Assembly: GCF_003696305.1 (NCBI RefSeq)
Contig: NZ_RFFK01000007.1
Span: forward strand, 1 to 64,000
Length of the DNA stretch: 64,000 nucleotides
Direction: 5' to 3'
Source: Pseudomonas sp. AOB-7
GTDB lineage: Bacteria; Pseudomonadota; Gammaproteobacteria; Pseudomonadales; Pseudomonadaceae
A program made the position numbers and the translations under genes. Shown here piece by piece: positions 10,799 through 19,736 of this stretch. How positions within the stretch are numbered: the stretch's first letter is position 1; every line of letters begins with the position of its first letter. The notes under the pieces are model-generated. The model saw nothing but the letters and a program-made list of their open reading frames with translations. It had not been told where the DNA came from and searched no databases.

Positions 10799-11740
10799 TC
10801 AGACGCCCTGCAATGCACGCGGCCGCGCGCTGCGGCGTTCAGCCTTGGCCTGCGGGGCCTTCTGCAGTTGGAAGTCGAACGTCAGCTCGGCGAAGCGCTT
10901 GGCCGAGATACCGCGGTCGCGGGCGGCGGCCTCATCCTCGACGAACTGGATATCGCCGACCAGGCCCTCGCGGGTGGCGTAGGCGAAGTCGTCCCACAGG
11001 TACTGGTCGCCGGCCAGGTTGATCTGGGTGGTCAAGTGGCGATGGCCCGGCGCGGAGATGAAGAAGTGGATATGCGCCGGACGCTGGCCGTGGCGGCCGA
11101 GCAGATCGAGGCATTCCTGGGTCGGGCCCTGCGGGTCGCAGCCGTAGCCGCTGGGCACGATGCTGCGCGCGCGATAGCGGCCCTCGGCGTCGGTGACGAT
11201 GCGCCGACGTAGGTTGTAGTCGCTCTGGCTCTGGTCGAAGTAGGAGTAGTTGCCCTTGGTGTTGGCGTGCCACAGGTCGACCACCGCATCGGCCACAGGT
11301 TTGCCCTGGGTGTCGCGCACCACGCCTTCGAGGAACATCACCGTGGCCACGCCGTCTTCCGTGCCGTCGTCCATCCGCACCTGGCCCTCGGCCAGGGGCG
11401 CGCCGGCTACGTACAGCGGGCCTTCGATGGTGCGCGGGGTGCCGCCGCTGAGGCCGGCCTCGGCGTCCTTGGCGTCCTGCAGCAGGTCGAGGAAGTGTTC
11501 CAGGCCCAGGCCCGGCACCAGCAGGCCGAACTCGCTGCGCGCGCCGAGGCGGTTGAGGTAGTCCACCGCCTGCCAGAATTCGTCGTCGCTCACTTGCAGG
11601 TCTTCGATGATCTTCGCCGCGTCGCCGACGATGCGCAGCATCAGCTGCTTGAGGCGCGGGCTGCCCTGCTCGTTGTTGAGGCCGCAGGCCTCGCGGAACA
11701 GGTTCTGCACGTCTTGGGTGTGGGAGATTTTCACGGTCAT
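10799..11740 (-). CDS. catA: Catechol 1,2-dioxygenase CatA
   Basis: A 313-residue intradiol dioxygenase that cleaves catechol to cis,cis-muconate using non-heme Fe(III). The four expected ligands are present: Tyr165 (KGNYSYF), Tyr199 (PSGYGCD), His223 and His225 (PAHIHFF). The N-terminal 100 residues form the helical dimerisation region of the family. The C-terminus has a basic tail of about 20 residues. It is the last gene of catB-catC-catA; a 30-base gap separates it from catC. A hairpin-forming GC-rich sequence follows the stop before benE. Confidence 0.96.
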   Translation of the reverse strand: MTVKISHTQDVQNLFREACGLNNEQGSPRLKQLMLRIVGDAAKIIEDLQVSDDEFWQAVDYLNRLGARSEFGLLVPGLGLEHFLDLLQDAKDAEAGLSGGTPRTIEGPLYVAGAPLAEGQVRMDDGTEDGVATVMFLEGVVRDTQGKPVADAVVDLWHANTKGNYSYFDQSQSDYNLRRRIVTDAEGRYRARSIVPSGYGCDPQGPTQECLDLLGRHGQRPAHIHFFISAPGHRHLTTQINLAGDQYLWDDFAYATREGLVGDIQFVEDEAAARDRGISAKRFAELTFDFQLQKAPQAKAERRSARPRALQGV

Positions 11741-11770
11741 GGTGGCGTACCTCGTTGTTGTTCTGGGAGA

Positions 11771-12061
11771 TCAGCGGTCGTCGGCATGGATCGACGAGGG
11801 ATGCCGGCACAGCGGCGTAACCTCGATGTCCATGTAGGGGAACAGCGGCAGTTGCAGCAGGGTGTCGTGCAGGGCCTCGACGCTGGCCACGTCGAATACG
11901 CTGTAGTTGGCGTAGTGCCCGGCGATGCGCCACAGGTGGCGCCAGGTGCCCTCGCGCATCAGGCGCTGGGCCAGTTCCTTCTCCTCGGCCTTGATCTGCG
12001 CGGCCACTGCCGGGTCCATGTCGGCCGGCAGCCTTACGGTCATCTTCACGTGGAACAGCAT
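11771..12061 (-). CDS. catC: Muconolactone delta-isomerase CatC
   Basis: This 96-residue protein has the usual length of CatC, a small homodecameric enzyme that isomerises muconolactone to beta-ketoadipate enol-lactone. The start MLFHVKMTVRLPADMD, the central EGTWRHLWRIAGHYANYSVFDV and the LLQLPLFPYMDIEVTPL segment are all characteristic. It lies 16 bases after catB and 30 bases before catA. Its product is the substrate of PcaD encoded in the same cluster. Confidence 0.96.
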   Translation of the reverse strand: MLFHVKMTVRLPADMDPAVAAQIKAEEKELAQRLMREGTWRHLWRIAGHYANYSVFDVASVEALHDTLLQLPLFPYMDIEVTPLCRHPSSIHADDR

Positions 12062-12077
12062 CAGGATTTCCTCCGTT

Positions 12078-13199
12078 TCACTTGCGGGCGAAGAACGCCA
12101 GGCGTTCTTCGTCCAGGGTCAGGCCCAGGCCGGGGGTACGCGGCACCTGCAGGGCGAAATCGCGGTACAGCGGCGCTTCAGTGACGATCTCCTCGGTCAG
12201 CAGCAGCGGGCCGAACAGCTCGGTGCCCCAGGTCAGCTGCTTGAGGGTGACGAAGGCGTGGGCCGAGGCCAGGGTGCCGATGGCGCCTTCGAGCATGGTC
12301 CCGCCGTACAGGGCGATGCCGGCCGCTTCGGCGATGGCCGCGGTGCGCAGCACGGCGCGCGGGCCGCCGTTCTTGGCGATCTTCAGGGCGAACACGCTGG
12401 CGGCGCCGTCGGCGGCCAGGCTGAAGGCGTCCTCGACGCTCTCGATGGATTCGTCGGCCATGATCGGTGCCGGGCTGCGCTGATTTAGGCGCACCTGGCC
12501 GGCGCGATTGATGCGCGCGATGGGCTGCTCGATCAGGTCGATGCCGTTGTCGCCCAGCACCCGGCAGGCGCGGATGGCCTGGGACTCGTCCCAGCCCTGG
12601 TTGACGTCGACCCGCACGCTGGCGCAGTCGCCCAGCGCCTGCTTGATGGCGATGACGTGGTTGAGGTCGCGCTGCAGTTCGCCGGCGCCGATCTTCAGCT
12701 TGAAGATGCGGTGGCGGCGGATGGCGAGCATCTGCTGCGCCTCGTCGATATCGCGGGCGGTGTCGCCCGAGGCCAGGGTCCAGGCCACCTCCAGGCTGTC
12801 GCGCACGCGGCCGCCGAGCAGCTCGCTGACCGCCAGGCCCAGGCGCTTGCCCTGGGCGTCGAGCAGCGCGCTCTCGATGCCCGACTTGGCGAAGGTGTTG
12901 CCCTTGGCCAGCTTGTCCAGGCGCTGCATGGCGGCATTGATGTTGGCCGCGTCCTGACCGCGTAGCGCCGGCGCCAGGTGGCTGTCGATGTTCTGCTTGA
13001 TGCTCTCCGGGCTCTCGTTGCCGTAGGCCAGGCCACCGATAGTGGTGGCTTCGCCTATGCCTTCGACGCCGTCGCTGCAGCGCAGGCGGATGATCGCCAG
13101 CGTCTGGTTCTGCATGGTGTGCATGGCCAGCTTGTGCGGGCGGATGGTCGGCAGGTCGACTATGGTCACCGTCAGGCTTTCGATCAGGACGTGGCTCAT
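12078..13199 (-). CDS. catB: Muconate cycloisomerase CatB
   Basis: A 373-residue enolase-superfamily enzyme that lactonises cis,cis-muconate to muconolactone. The catalytic KxK pair is Lys167 and Lys169 (FKLKIG). Likely Mn2+ ligands are Asp198 (RVDVNQGW), Glu224 (LIEQPI) and Asp249 (MADESI). Length matches the family. It heads the catBCA set and lies 35 bases after benK. The LysR-type regulator CatR usually found divergent to catB is absent here, so control must come from elsewhere or from ben read-through. Confidence 0.96.
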   Translation of the reverse strand: MSHVLIESLTVTIVDLPTIRPHKLAMHTMQNQTLAIIRLRCSDGVEGIGEATTIGGLAYGNESPESIKQNIDSHLAPALRGQDAANINAAMQRLDKLAKGNTFAKSGIESALLDAQGKRLGLAVSELLGGRVRDSLEVAWTLASGDTARDIDEAQQMLAIRRHRIFKLKIGAGELQRDLNHVIAIKQALGDCASVRVDVNQGWDESQAIRACRVLGDNGIDLIEQPIARINRAGQVRLNQRSPAPIMADESIESVEDAFSLAADGAASVFALKIAKNGGPRAVLRTAAIAEAAGIALYGGTMLEGAIGTLASAHAFVTLKQLTWGTELFGPLLLTEEIVTEAPLYRDFALQVPRTPGLGLTLDEERLAFFARK

Positions 13200-13234
13200 T
13201 TCACTTTTCCAGGTTCAGGGTAAGGGCTAAAGGC

Positions 13235-14575
13235 TCAGGCCTTGGCCGCCGCCAGCGCTGCGGACGCCGCCTGGCGCCGCTGGCCGCTAAGGGTGAACAC
13301 CGCCATGGCCAGGGCGGCGATGGCCCCGGGTACAGCGAAGGCGATGAAATTCAGTTGCAGCGGCAGGTTGATCGCCATCAGCGCACCACCGAGCAGTGGG
13401 CCGACGATGGCGCCGTTGCGGCCAATGCCCGAGGCCCAGCCGAGGCCAGTGGAGCGGATCGACAGGCCGTAGAACTGCGCGGCACCGGCGTACAGCAGAA
13501 TCTGCGTACCGATGGTGGTGGCGCCAGCAATGAAGATCAGGCCGTACAGCACCGGCGTGGGGCTGTTGAAGCCCAGCAGGCTGATCGAGGCGGCGGCGGC
13601 GACGAAGAAGGCCACCATCACCTTGCCCAGGTTGAAGCGGTCGCCCAGCCAGCCGCCGAGGATCGCTCCGGCCATGCCGCCGAAGTTCAGCGCCAGCAGG
13701 AACGACAGGCTCGAACCCAGGCTGTAGCCGGAGTTGGCCATCAGTTTAGGTAGCCAGGAGCTCAGCGCGTAGACCATCAGCAGGCAGCAGAAGAATGCCA
13801 ACCACAGGCACAGGGTGCGCAGCGCACGACCGTCGCGAAACAGCTCGAATACGCCAACGCCCTGACCCTTGCCATCGCTCATTTGCAGGTGGTCGGCGGC
13901 ATCGATCCGCAGGCCCGGCTCGACCTTGGCCAGCACCGCACGGGCCTGCTCATGGCGGCCCTGGCGCACCAGGAAACCCACCGACTCCGGCAGCTTCCAC
14001 AGGATCAGCGGCAACAGCAGCAGCGGCACGGCGGCGGCGAAGAACATCGATTCCCAGCCGAAGCGCGGCAGCATGTAGATACCGACGCCGGCAGCGAGCA
14101 TACCGCCCAGCGAGTAGCCGCTGAACATCACCGCCACCAGAGTGCTGCGCAGGCGCTTGGGCGCGTACTCGTTCATCAGCGCCACGGCGTTGGGCATCAG
14201 CCCGCCGCAGCCTAGCCCGGCAATAAAGCGGAAGATGCCGAACTCGGTGGGGCTGGAGGCAAAACCGTTGAGGATGGTCGCCGTGGAGAACAGCACGAAG
14301 CAGATGGCGATGCCCTTCTTGCGCCCGATCCGGTCGGCCAGGGTGCCGAAGCCGAGGGCGCCGAACATCATGCCGAACAGCGCGTAGCTGCCCAGAGCGC
14401 CGGCCTCCAGCGGGGTCAGGTTCCACTCCTGCATGATCGACGGCAGCACCACGCCGAAGATGAACAGGTCGTAGCCGTCGAAGATCAGCAGCAGCGCGCA
14501 GAGCGCCATGACCATCCAGTGAAAGCGGGAAAAACGCGCGTTGTCGATAACGGGGTGAACGTCTATCTGTCGCAT
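13235..14575 (-). CDS. benK: Benzoate MFS transporter BenK
   Basis: A 446-residue major-facilitator protein with 12 predicted membrane segments. The aromatic acid:H+ symporter (AAHS) signature DGYDLFIFGVVLPSI is in the first helix (near residues 34-48). The loop 2-3 motif GTLADRIGRKKG and the ESVGFLVRQGR loop after TM6 follow. It lies between benD and catB on the same strand, which points to benzoate rather than 4-hydroxybenzoate (PcaK) as substrate. A short alanine-rich cytoplasmic tail ends the protein. Confidence 0.9.
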   Translation of the reverse strand: MRQIDVHPVIDNARFSRFHWMVMALCALLLIFDGYDLFIFGVVLPSIMQEWNLTPLEAGALGSYALFGMMFGALGFGTLADRIGRKKGIAICFVLFSTATILNGFASSPTEFGIFRFIAGLGCGGLMPNAVALMNEYAPKRLRSTLVAVMFSGYSLGGMLAAGVGIYMLPRFGWESMFFAAAVPLLLLPLILWKLPESVGFLVRQGRHEQARAVLAKVEPGLRIDAADHLQMSDGKGQGVGVFELFRDGRALRTLCLWLAFFCCLLMVYALSSWLPKLMANSGYSLGSSLSFLLALNFGGMAGAILGGWLGDRFNLGKVMVAFFVAAAASISLLGFNSPTPVLYGLIFIAGATTIGTQILLYAGAAQFYGLSIRSTGLGWASGIGRNGAIVGPLLGGALMAINLPLQLNFIAFAVPGAIAALAMAVFTLSGQRRQAASAALAAAKA

Positions 14576-14623
14576 GGCATCGGTTCTCGGTTTTGTTTTT
14601 GTTGTGAACTGCTCGGTTGCTTG

Positions 14624-14684
14624 TGTAGGAGCGCTCGGCCGGTGTTCCGCTTTAGCCGCGATTCGCGGCTAAAGCAGCTCCTAC
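14624..14684. repeat. Hairpin repeat GTAGGAGC...GCTTTAGCCGCG between benD and benK
   Basis: An outer inverted repeat GTAGGAGC (14624-14631) / GCTCCTAC (14677-14684) encloses a strong inner palindrome, GCTTTAGCCGCG-ATT-CGCGGCTAAAGC (14649-14675). This is a typical Pseudomonas intergenic REP sequence and could attenuate transcription between benD and benK or stabilise mRNA. Confidence 0.75.
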
Positions 14685-14694
14685 GGGGTCGTGC

Positions 14695-15459
14695 TCAGCC
14701 CAGATCGCCGCCGCCCACCGGCAGGGTCACGCCGGTGATATAGGAGGCCTCGTCGGAGGCGAGAAAGAGGATCGCGCCGACCTGCTCGTCGAGGGTTCCG
14801 TAGCGCTTCATCAGGCTGCTCTCGACGGTCTGATCGACGATCTGCTGGTACCAGGCCTTCTCCTGGTCGCTCGGCTCGGCGGTGTTGCGCGGAATGCGTC
14901 GCGGCGGCGCCTCAGTGCCGCCAGGGGCGGTGGCGTTGACGCGAATGCCGCGCTCGGCAGTCTCGAACGCCAGGCAGGCGGTCAGCGCGTTGACGCCGCC
15001 CTTGGCCGCGCCGTAGGGCACACGGTTGACCCCACGAGTGGCGATGGAGGAGACGTTGACGATGGCACCACTGCCCTGCTCCAGCATCTGCGGCAAGGCG
15101 GCGTGGCAGCACCACAGCGTGGGGAACAGCGAGCGACGCACTTCGGCTTCGATCTGCGCGGTTTCGTAGTGCTCGAACGGCTTGACCCAGATGGTGCCGC
15201 CGACGTTGTTGATCAGGATGTCCAGGCGGCCGAAACGCTCGACCGCCGCCTGCATCACGCCCTGGCAGTCGCCGGCCTGCTCCAGGTCGGCGGTCAGGCA
15301 CAGCACACCGACCTGCTCGGCCAGTTCATTGATCAGCTCGGAGCGGTCCACCGCCACCACCTGCGCACCCTCCTCCAGCAGCCGCTCGGCGACCCGTCGG
15401 CCAATGCCCTGGGCGGCGCCGGTGACCACGGCGACTTTGTCTTGGAAACGCTTGTTCAT
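14695..15459 (-). CDS. benD: 1,6-dihydroxycyclohexa-2,4-diene-1-carboxylate dehydrogenase BenD
   Basis: A 254-residue short-chain dehydrogenase that oxidises and decarboxylates the benzoate cis-diol to catechol with NAD+. The cofactor motif TGAAQGIG is at residues 13-20, INNVGG at 83-88, the catalytic Ser pair in VNVSSIA (137-138), and Tyr149/Lys153 in PYGAAKGG. I chose the ATG at 15459, nine bases after an AGGT site; a GTG three codons upstream is possible. It follows benC and precedes benK. The short benC-benD gap holds a perfect hairpin (15495-15520). Confidence 0.94.
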   Translation of the reverse strand: MNKRFQDKVAVVTGAAQGIGRRVAERLLEEGAQVVAVDRSELINELAEQVGVLCLTADLEQAGDCQGVMQAAVERFGRLDILINNVGGTIWVKPFEHYETAQIEAEVRRSLFPTLWCCHAALPQMLEQGSGAIVNVSSIATRGVNRVPYGAAKGGVNALTACLAFETAERGIRVNATAPGGTEAPPRRIPRNTAEPSDQEKAWYQQIVDQTVESSLMKRYGTLDEQVGAILFLASDEASYITGVTLPVGGGDLG

Positions 15460-15494
15460 CTTGCCCACCTCAATCCGGGGTATCCGCTATCTAC

Positions 15495-15520
15495 CCCCTC
15501 TCCCGCTTGCGGGAGAGGGG
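15495..15520. repeat. CCCCTCTCCCGC-TT-GCGGGAGAGGGG hairpin
   Basis: A perfect 12-bp inverted repeat with a TT loop lies in the benC-benD gap. Near-identical hairpins occur at 47554-47578, and related forms at 24003-24026 (CCCTCTCCCATAAATGGGAGAGGG) and 47606-47643. It is a dispersed intergenic repeat. Confidence 0.8.
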
Positions 15521-15530
15521 AGCCAACTTC

Positions 15531-16541
15531 TCAGGCGCTGGCAGCAAATTTCTCGTAATAGAAATTGGCCGGAGCGATGCCCTGTTCGCGGATGTAGGCG
15601 CTGACCGCCTCGACCATCGGCGGCGGGCCGCACAGGTAGATGTCCACCTCACCGTCGTTGAGGTGCCTGGGTTCGATGTGCTGGGTGACATAGCCCTTGT
15701 GCAGATAGCTGCTCTCGGGGCTGGCCACGCAGGCGCTGAAGCTGAAGCCGGGGATCCGCGCGGCGAAGGCTTCCAGCTTGTCCAACTCGACCAGATCATG
15801 GTCGTGGGTCACGCCGTAGATCAGGTGCAGCGGGTGCGCGCTGCCCTCGGCAGCGATCTTCTCCAGCATCGCGGTGAAGGGCGCCAGGCCCGTACCGCCA
15901 GCCAGCAGCAGCAACGGCCGCTTGATCTCGCGCAGGTAGAAGCTGCCCAGCGGGCCGGCCAGGCTGATGCGATCACCGGCCTTGGCCAGGTTGCTCAGAA
16001 AGCTGCTCATCAGCCCGCCCGGTACATTGCGGATCAGGAAGCTGACCTCGCCGTCCTTCTGCAGGCTGCTGAAGGAGTAGGCACGGCTCTGCTCACTGCC
16101 CGGCACCTGTAGGTTGACGTACTGCCCCGGCAGGAAGGCCAATTGGCTCAGGGCCTCGCCCTTGACCGACAGGGCGATGGTGCTGTCGCTCAGTTTGCGC
16201 ACCGCGCTGATGGCCGCCTCGAAGCTGGCCTGCTGGGTCTTGCACACTTGCGAGGACGCTGGCACGCGGATCACGCAGTCGCTCTCGGCGCGCATCTGGC
16301 AGGTCAGCACGTAGCCCTGCTCGGCCTCGGTCTGGCTCAGGGCGTCCTCGATGTATTCCTCGCCGAGGTCGTATTGGCCGGCTTCGGCGAAGCACTTGCA
16401 GGCGCCGCAGGCGCCATCGCGGCAGTCCAGCGGGATATTGATGCCCTGGCGATAGGCGGCGTCGGCCACCGTCTCACCCAGGTTGGCGTCGATAAAGCGG
16501 GTAACCCCGTCTTCGAAATTCAGTGCGATCTTGTGGCTCAT
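15531..16541 (-). CDS. benC: Benzoate 1,2-dioxygenase electron transfer component BenC
   Basis: A 336-residue reductase that passes electrons from NADH to the BenAB oxygenase. The N-terminal plant-type ferredoxin domain (residues 1-95) has cysteine ligands Cys40, Cys45, Cys48 (CRDGACGACKC) and Cys81 (LTCQ). It is followed by an FAD domain with RAYSFSS and an NAD domain with LAGGTGLAPFTAML and a CGPPPMV end motif. The frame extends upstream, but ATG at 16541 has a GAGGTG site. It is separated from benB by an unusually long 174-base spacer. Confidence 0.95.
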   Translation of the reverse strand: MSHKIALNFEDGVTRFIDANLGETVADAAYRQGINIPLDCRDGACGACKCFAEAGQYDLGEEYIEDALSQTEAEQGYVLTCQMRAESDCVIRVPASSQVCKTQQASFEAAISAVRKLSDSTIALSVKGEALSQLAFLPGQYVNLQVPGSEQSRAYSFSSLQKDGEVSFLIRNVPGGLMSSFLSNLAKAGDRISLAGPLGSFYLREIKRPLLLLAGGTGLAPFTAMLEKIAAEGSAHPLHLIYGVTHDHDLVELDKLEAFAARIPGFSFSACVASPESSYLHKGYVTQHIEPRHLNDGEVDIYLCGPPPMVEAVSAYIREQGIAPANFYYEKFAASA

Positions 16542-16715
16542 GGCGCACCTCGCTATGCGGTTCTGAACAAATGGCAAAACGCGGTCTGAAGCGTCATGAG
16601 CGCAGCTCAGGCAAGGCGCGAGGGGGTGAGAAAGCGCAGTTCACGACTGTGAATGAGCATTTCGAACCGCCTTGCAACGCAGCATGAGCAAGCGCAATAG
16701 CTTCAGGGCGTGTTT
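16542..16715. repeat. Imperfect inverted repeat filling the benB-benC spacer
   Basis: No gene is visible in these 174 bases. Arms of an imperfect inverted repeat are seen around 16602-16620 (GCGCAGCTCAGGCAAGGCGCG) and 16670-16690 (complement of GCTGCGTTGCAAGGCGG), enclosing a palindromic TTCACGACTGTGAA (16640-16653). It resembles a mobile intergenic repeat inserted between genes that are normally closely spaced. Confidence 0.55.
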
Positions 16716-17204
16716 TTAGATGTGGTAGACGTCGATGATCTGTCTGACGTAATCGTTCTTCAGCACCACCTTCTTGGCCTTGATCAGCGGGTTCTCGCCG
16801 CGGGTATCCAGGGTGTAGAAGCTGCTGCCGTAGAAGTGATCGACGGTCTTGTAGCGAAAGCTCAGGGTGTGCCAGTTGAAGCGCACCTTGGTGAGGCCCT
16901 CTTCCTGCTCGACGATCTCGATGTTGTTGATGTTGTGCGAGGTGCGGGTATCCGGGATGGTGGCGCTGGAGCGCTCGGTGCGGATGCGGAACACCCGGTC
17001 CTCCAGGCCGCCGCGGTTGCCGTACCAGATCAGCGAGATCTCGGTCTGCGGGTTTTCCACCAACTGGTCGGCATCGTCCCAGGCCGGCATCCAGAACTCG
17101 GCATCCGGGGCGTACAGCTCCAGCCACTGATCCCACTGCTTGTCGTCCAGGTAACGCGCCTCGCGGTAGAGAAAGTCGCGCACGGCGTCATAGGAAAGGC
17201 TCAT
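16716..17204 (-). CDS. benB: Benzoate 1,2-dioxygenase small (beta) subunit BenB
   Basis: A 162-residue beta subunit of the Rieske non-heme iron oxygenase. It has the SnoaL/NTF2-like fold pattern of ring-hydroxylating dioxygenase beta subunits: an N-terminal FLYREARYLDDKQWDQWLELY, a central ISLIWYGNRGGLEDRVFRIR and the C-terminal RQIIDVYHI. Its ATG directly follows the benA TAA stop with no gap, which favours tight coupling and equal subunit amounts. It has no catalytic residues of its own and holds the alpha3beta3 complex together. Confidence 0.96.
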   Translation of the reverse strand: MSLSYDAVRDFLYREARYLDDKQWDQWLELYAPDAEFWMPAWDDADQLVENPQTEISLIWYGNRGGLEDRVFRIRTERSSATIPDTRTSHNINNIEIVEQEEGLTKVRFNWHTLSFRYKTVDHFYGSSFYTLDTRGENPLIKAKKVVLKNDYVRQIIDVYHI

Positions 17205-18572
17205 TTACGCACCCTCCACGTGGATCAGTTGGTCCTGTTCTTTCTTCACTGCCTGGATCATCTGCTGCTGCCAGTAGTGGTGCTGCAGCACGAACAGGCC
17301 CTCGTCCTCGGTACGCGCGCCACTCATCAGGGGGTGCAGGCCGATCTCCCGGGCAGAGTCGTCGACGCCTTCGATCCAGTGCTTGGCGCCGCGGGACATG
17401 TCGTTCCACTCCATCGCGCGGCCGGCGAAGCCCTGCTGGCAGGCGCGAAACTCTTCCAGGTCGTCGGGGGTGGCCATGCCGGAGACGTTGAAGAAATCCT
17501 CGTACTGGCGGATACGACGGGCGCGGGCCTCGGCACTCTCGCCCTTGGGCGCGATGCAGTAGATGGTCACTTCGGTCTTGTCCACCGATAGCGGGCGGGC
17601 GATGCGCAGCTGCGAGCCGAACTGATCCATCAGGTACAGGTTGGGGTACAGGCAGAGGTTGCGCGAGTGGCCGATCATCCAGTCGGCGCGGGCTTCGCCG
17701 AACTCGGCGGCGAGTCGCTCGCGGTCGGCGAACAGCGGGCGGTCCTCGGGGTTGTCCCAACGGGTCCAGAGCAGCAGGTGGCCGTTCTCGAAGGAGTAGA
17801 AACCGCCGCCCTTCTTGCCCCAGCCGCCGGCGCTCATGGCGCGGATGTCGTCGCCGGCCTCTTTCAGCTTGCGCTGCTGCTGGGTGGCGGCGTAGTTCCA
17901 GTGCACGGCGGTGACGTGGTAGCCGTCGGCGCCGTTTTCCGCCTGCAGCTTCCAGTTGCCCTCATAGACGTAGGTGCTGGAGCCGCGCAGCACTTCCAGG
18001 CCTTCGCTGGACTGGTCGCAGATCATGTCGATGATCGTCTTCGACTCGCCGAGGAACTCTTCGAGCGGCGCCACGTCCTCGCGCAGGCTGCCGAACAGGA
18101 AGCCGCGGTAGGACTCGAAGCGGGCGATCTTCTTCAGGTCGTGCGAGCCGTCGCAGTTGAAGCTGTCCGGGTAGCCGGCTTCCTTGGGATCCTTGACCTT
18201 GAGCAGCTTGCCGCTGTTGTTGAAGGTCCAGCCGTGGAACGGGCAGGTGTAGCTGGCCTTGTTGCCGCTCTTGAAGCGGCACAACATGGCGCCGCGGTGG
18301 CTGCAGGCGTTGATGAAGGCGTTGAGTTCACCGTCCTTGTTGCGCGCGATGAAGATCGGCTGGCGCCCCATGTGGGTGGTGTAGTAGTCGTTGACGTTGG
18401 GGATCTGGCTCTCGTGGGCCAGGTACAGCCAGTTGCCCTCGAAGATGTGCTGCATCTCCAGGTCGAACAACCGGGGGTCGGTGAACATCTCGCGCTTGCA
18501 GCGGAAAATGCCCTTGTCCTTGTCTTCTTCAAGCAGGCTATTGAGGTAGTCGAGTCCCAGGTTCATGGCCAT
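17205..18572 (-). CDS. benA: Benzoate 1,2-dioxygenase large (alpha) subunit BenA
   Basis: A 455-residue oxygenase subunit that adds O2 to benzoate to give the cis-1,2-diol. The Rieske cluster ligands are Cys90-x-His92 and Cys110-x2-His113 (CSHRG, CPFHGW). Mononuclear iron ligands include His219 and His224, with the bridging Asp216, in [16 protein letters not shown] took the first ATG (18572), six bases after GGAG; a second ATG two codons in is possible. Two BenR-type boxes lie 58-94 bases upstream, so this is the benzoate-induced promoter gene of the cluster. Confidence 0.96.
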   Translation of the reverse strand: MAMNLGLDYLNSLLEEDKDKGIFRCKREMFTDPRLFDLEMQHIFEGNWLYLAHESQIPNVNDYYTTHMGRQPIFIARNKDGELNAFINACSHRGAMLCRFKSGNKASYTCPFHGWTFNNSGKLLKVKDPKEAGYPDSFNCDGSHDLKKIARFESYRGFLFGSLREDVAPLEEFLGESKTIIDMICDQSSEGLEVLRGSSTYVYEGNWKLQAENGADGYHVTAVHWNYAATQQQRKLKEAGDDIRAMSAGGWGKKGGGFYSFENGHLLLWTRWDNPEDRPLFADRERLAAEFGEARADWMIGHSRNLCLYPNLYLMDQFGSQLRIARPLSVDKTEVTIYCIAPKGESAEARARRIRQYEDFFNVSGMATPDDLEEFRACQQGFAGRAMEWNDMSRGAKHWIEGVDDSAREIGLHPLMSGARTEDEGLFVLQHHYWQQQMIQAVKKEQDQLIHVEGA

Positions 18573-18629
18573 GGCTCCGTTGTTATTGTTTCAACGGTTC
18601 CAAGGCTATGCCGCCTGATTGTCCGACAA

Positions 18630-18666
18630 TATCCAGTTCGTGCAGGACCTTTATCCGTTTTCTGCA
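18630..18666 (-). promoter_or_regulatory. Tandem BenR/XylS-type operators of the benA promoter
   Basis: On the minus strand two direct copies of the XylS-family box TGCA-N6-GGNTA are present: TGCAGAAAACGGATA (18652-18666) and TGCACGAACTGGATA (18630-18644), separated by seven bases. A -10-like CATAGCCT follows about 20 bases downstream. benR is the next gene upstream. The boxes fit the consensus exactly; activation by BenR is inferred. Confidence 0.85.
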
Positions 18667-18700
18667 GGGTGCGAATGACGGGGCCTACGACCTATACCCT

Positions 18701-18765
18701 GGTGCGCACGGCACACCCTACGCCGCTTGCGAGGGCGCTGGTACGTAGGGTGCGCCGTGCGCACC
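18701..18765. repeat. Inverted pair of GGTGCGCACGGCGCACCCTAC repeats
   Basis: A copy at 18701-18721 and an inverse copy at 18745-18765 lie between the benR stop and the benA promoter. They match the pair at 2682-2734. Besides being repeats, they could fold to a terminator-like hairpin for benR, although no T run follows. Confidence 0.8.
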
Positions 18766-18779
18766 GGAAACGCGCGGGA

Positions 18780-19736
18780 TCAGGACTCGCGGCGACGCAG
18801 GGTATCGGAGGGCAGTTCGCCGAAGGCGCTCTTGTAGCTCTCGGAGAAGCGGCCAAGGTGGAGGAAGCCGTAGTCCAGCGCCACCTCGGTGATATTGCGC
18901 ACCTTGGCCGACGGATCGCTGAGGCAGGCATGCACCCGCTCCAGCTTGCGCTGGCGGATGTAGTGCTTGGGCGTGGTGCCCAGATGCTTGTCGAACAGCC
19001 CGTAGAGCGAGCGCGGGCTGATATGGGCCAGCTGAGCCAGCTGCTCGAGGCTGATGTCCTGTTTGAGGTTGTCGTCGATGAACTGCACCAGGCGCTCGAA
19101 CGAAGGGTTGCTCTCGGCCAACTCCACACGACTGACATTGTTGCCCAGCAGGCCGAGCAGCTTGCTGGCGATGATCCGCGTGTAGTGCTCCTGCACCGAT
19201 GGCAGCGACTGCTCGCTCTCGGCCTCGTCGCAGACCAGACCGAGCAGATTGGTGAAGCCTTCGAGCTGCTGCAGCTGGTGGCGCGAGGCGAAGCGCACGC
19301 CATCGGCCGGGCGCTGCCAGTGGTTGTCGCTGCAGGCGCGCTCGATCAACTGGGCCGGCAGCTTGACGATGAACTTCTCGCAATCGTCGGAATAGGTCAG
19401 GTCGACCGGATCATCCGGGTTGATCAACAGCAGTTCGCCGGGGGTGAAGTAGTGTTCCTGGCTGTAGCCACGCCACAGGCAGTGGCCCTGTAGCAGCACC
19501 TGCAGGTGGTAGATGGTCTCCAGCGCCGGCGAGGTGACGCGCACGCTGCCGCCGTAGCTGATACGGCACAGGTCAAGACTCGCGAAGCTGCGATGGCTGA
19601 GGCTGGCGGCCGGACGGCCGCTGCTGGGCAGGCGGATGCAGTGCGAGCCGACATGCTGGTTGACGTAGTCGGATACCGCATAGGGGTCGGCATTGGCGAA
19701 CAGCCGACTCTTCTCGTTCAGCAGGCGACAATCCAT
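18780..19736 (-). CDS. benR: AraC/XylS-family activator BenR
   Basis: A 318-residue regulator. The last 100 residues hold the AraC DNA-binding domain with two helix-turn-helix units: SLEQLAQLAHISPRSLYGLF, then the NITEVALDYGFLHLGRFSESYKS region with the usual family signature. The N-terminal 200 residues are the effector and dimerisation part seen in BenR/XylS. The known role is activation of benA in response to benzoate, and the two XylS-type boxes before benA support this directly. The gene is transcribed towards benA with a 207-base gap. Confidence 0.93.
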   Translation of the reverse strand: MDCRLLNEKSRLFANADPYAVSDYVNQHVGSHCIRLPSSGRPAASLSHRSFASLDLCRISYGGSVRVTSPALETIYHLQVLLQGHCLWRGYSQEHYFTPGELLLINPDDPVDLTYSDDCEKFIVKLPAQLIERACSDNHWQRPADGVRFASRHQLQQLEGFTNLLGLVCDEAESEQSLPSVQEHYTRIIASKLLGLLGNNVSRVELAESNPSFERLVQFIDDNLKQDISLEQLAQLAHISPRSLYGLFDKHLGTTPKHYIRQRKLERVHACLSDPSAKVRNITEVALDYGFLHLGRFSESYKSAFGELPSDTLRRRES

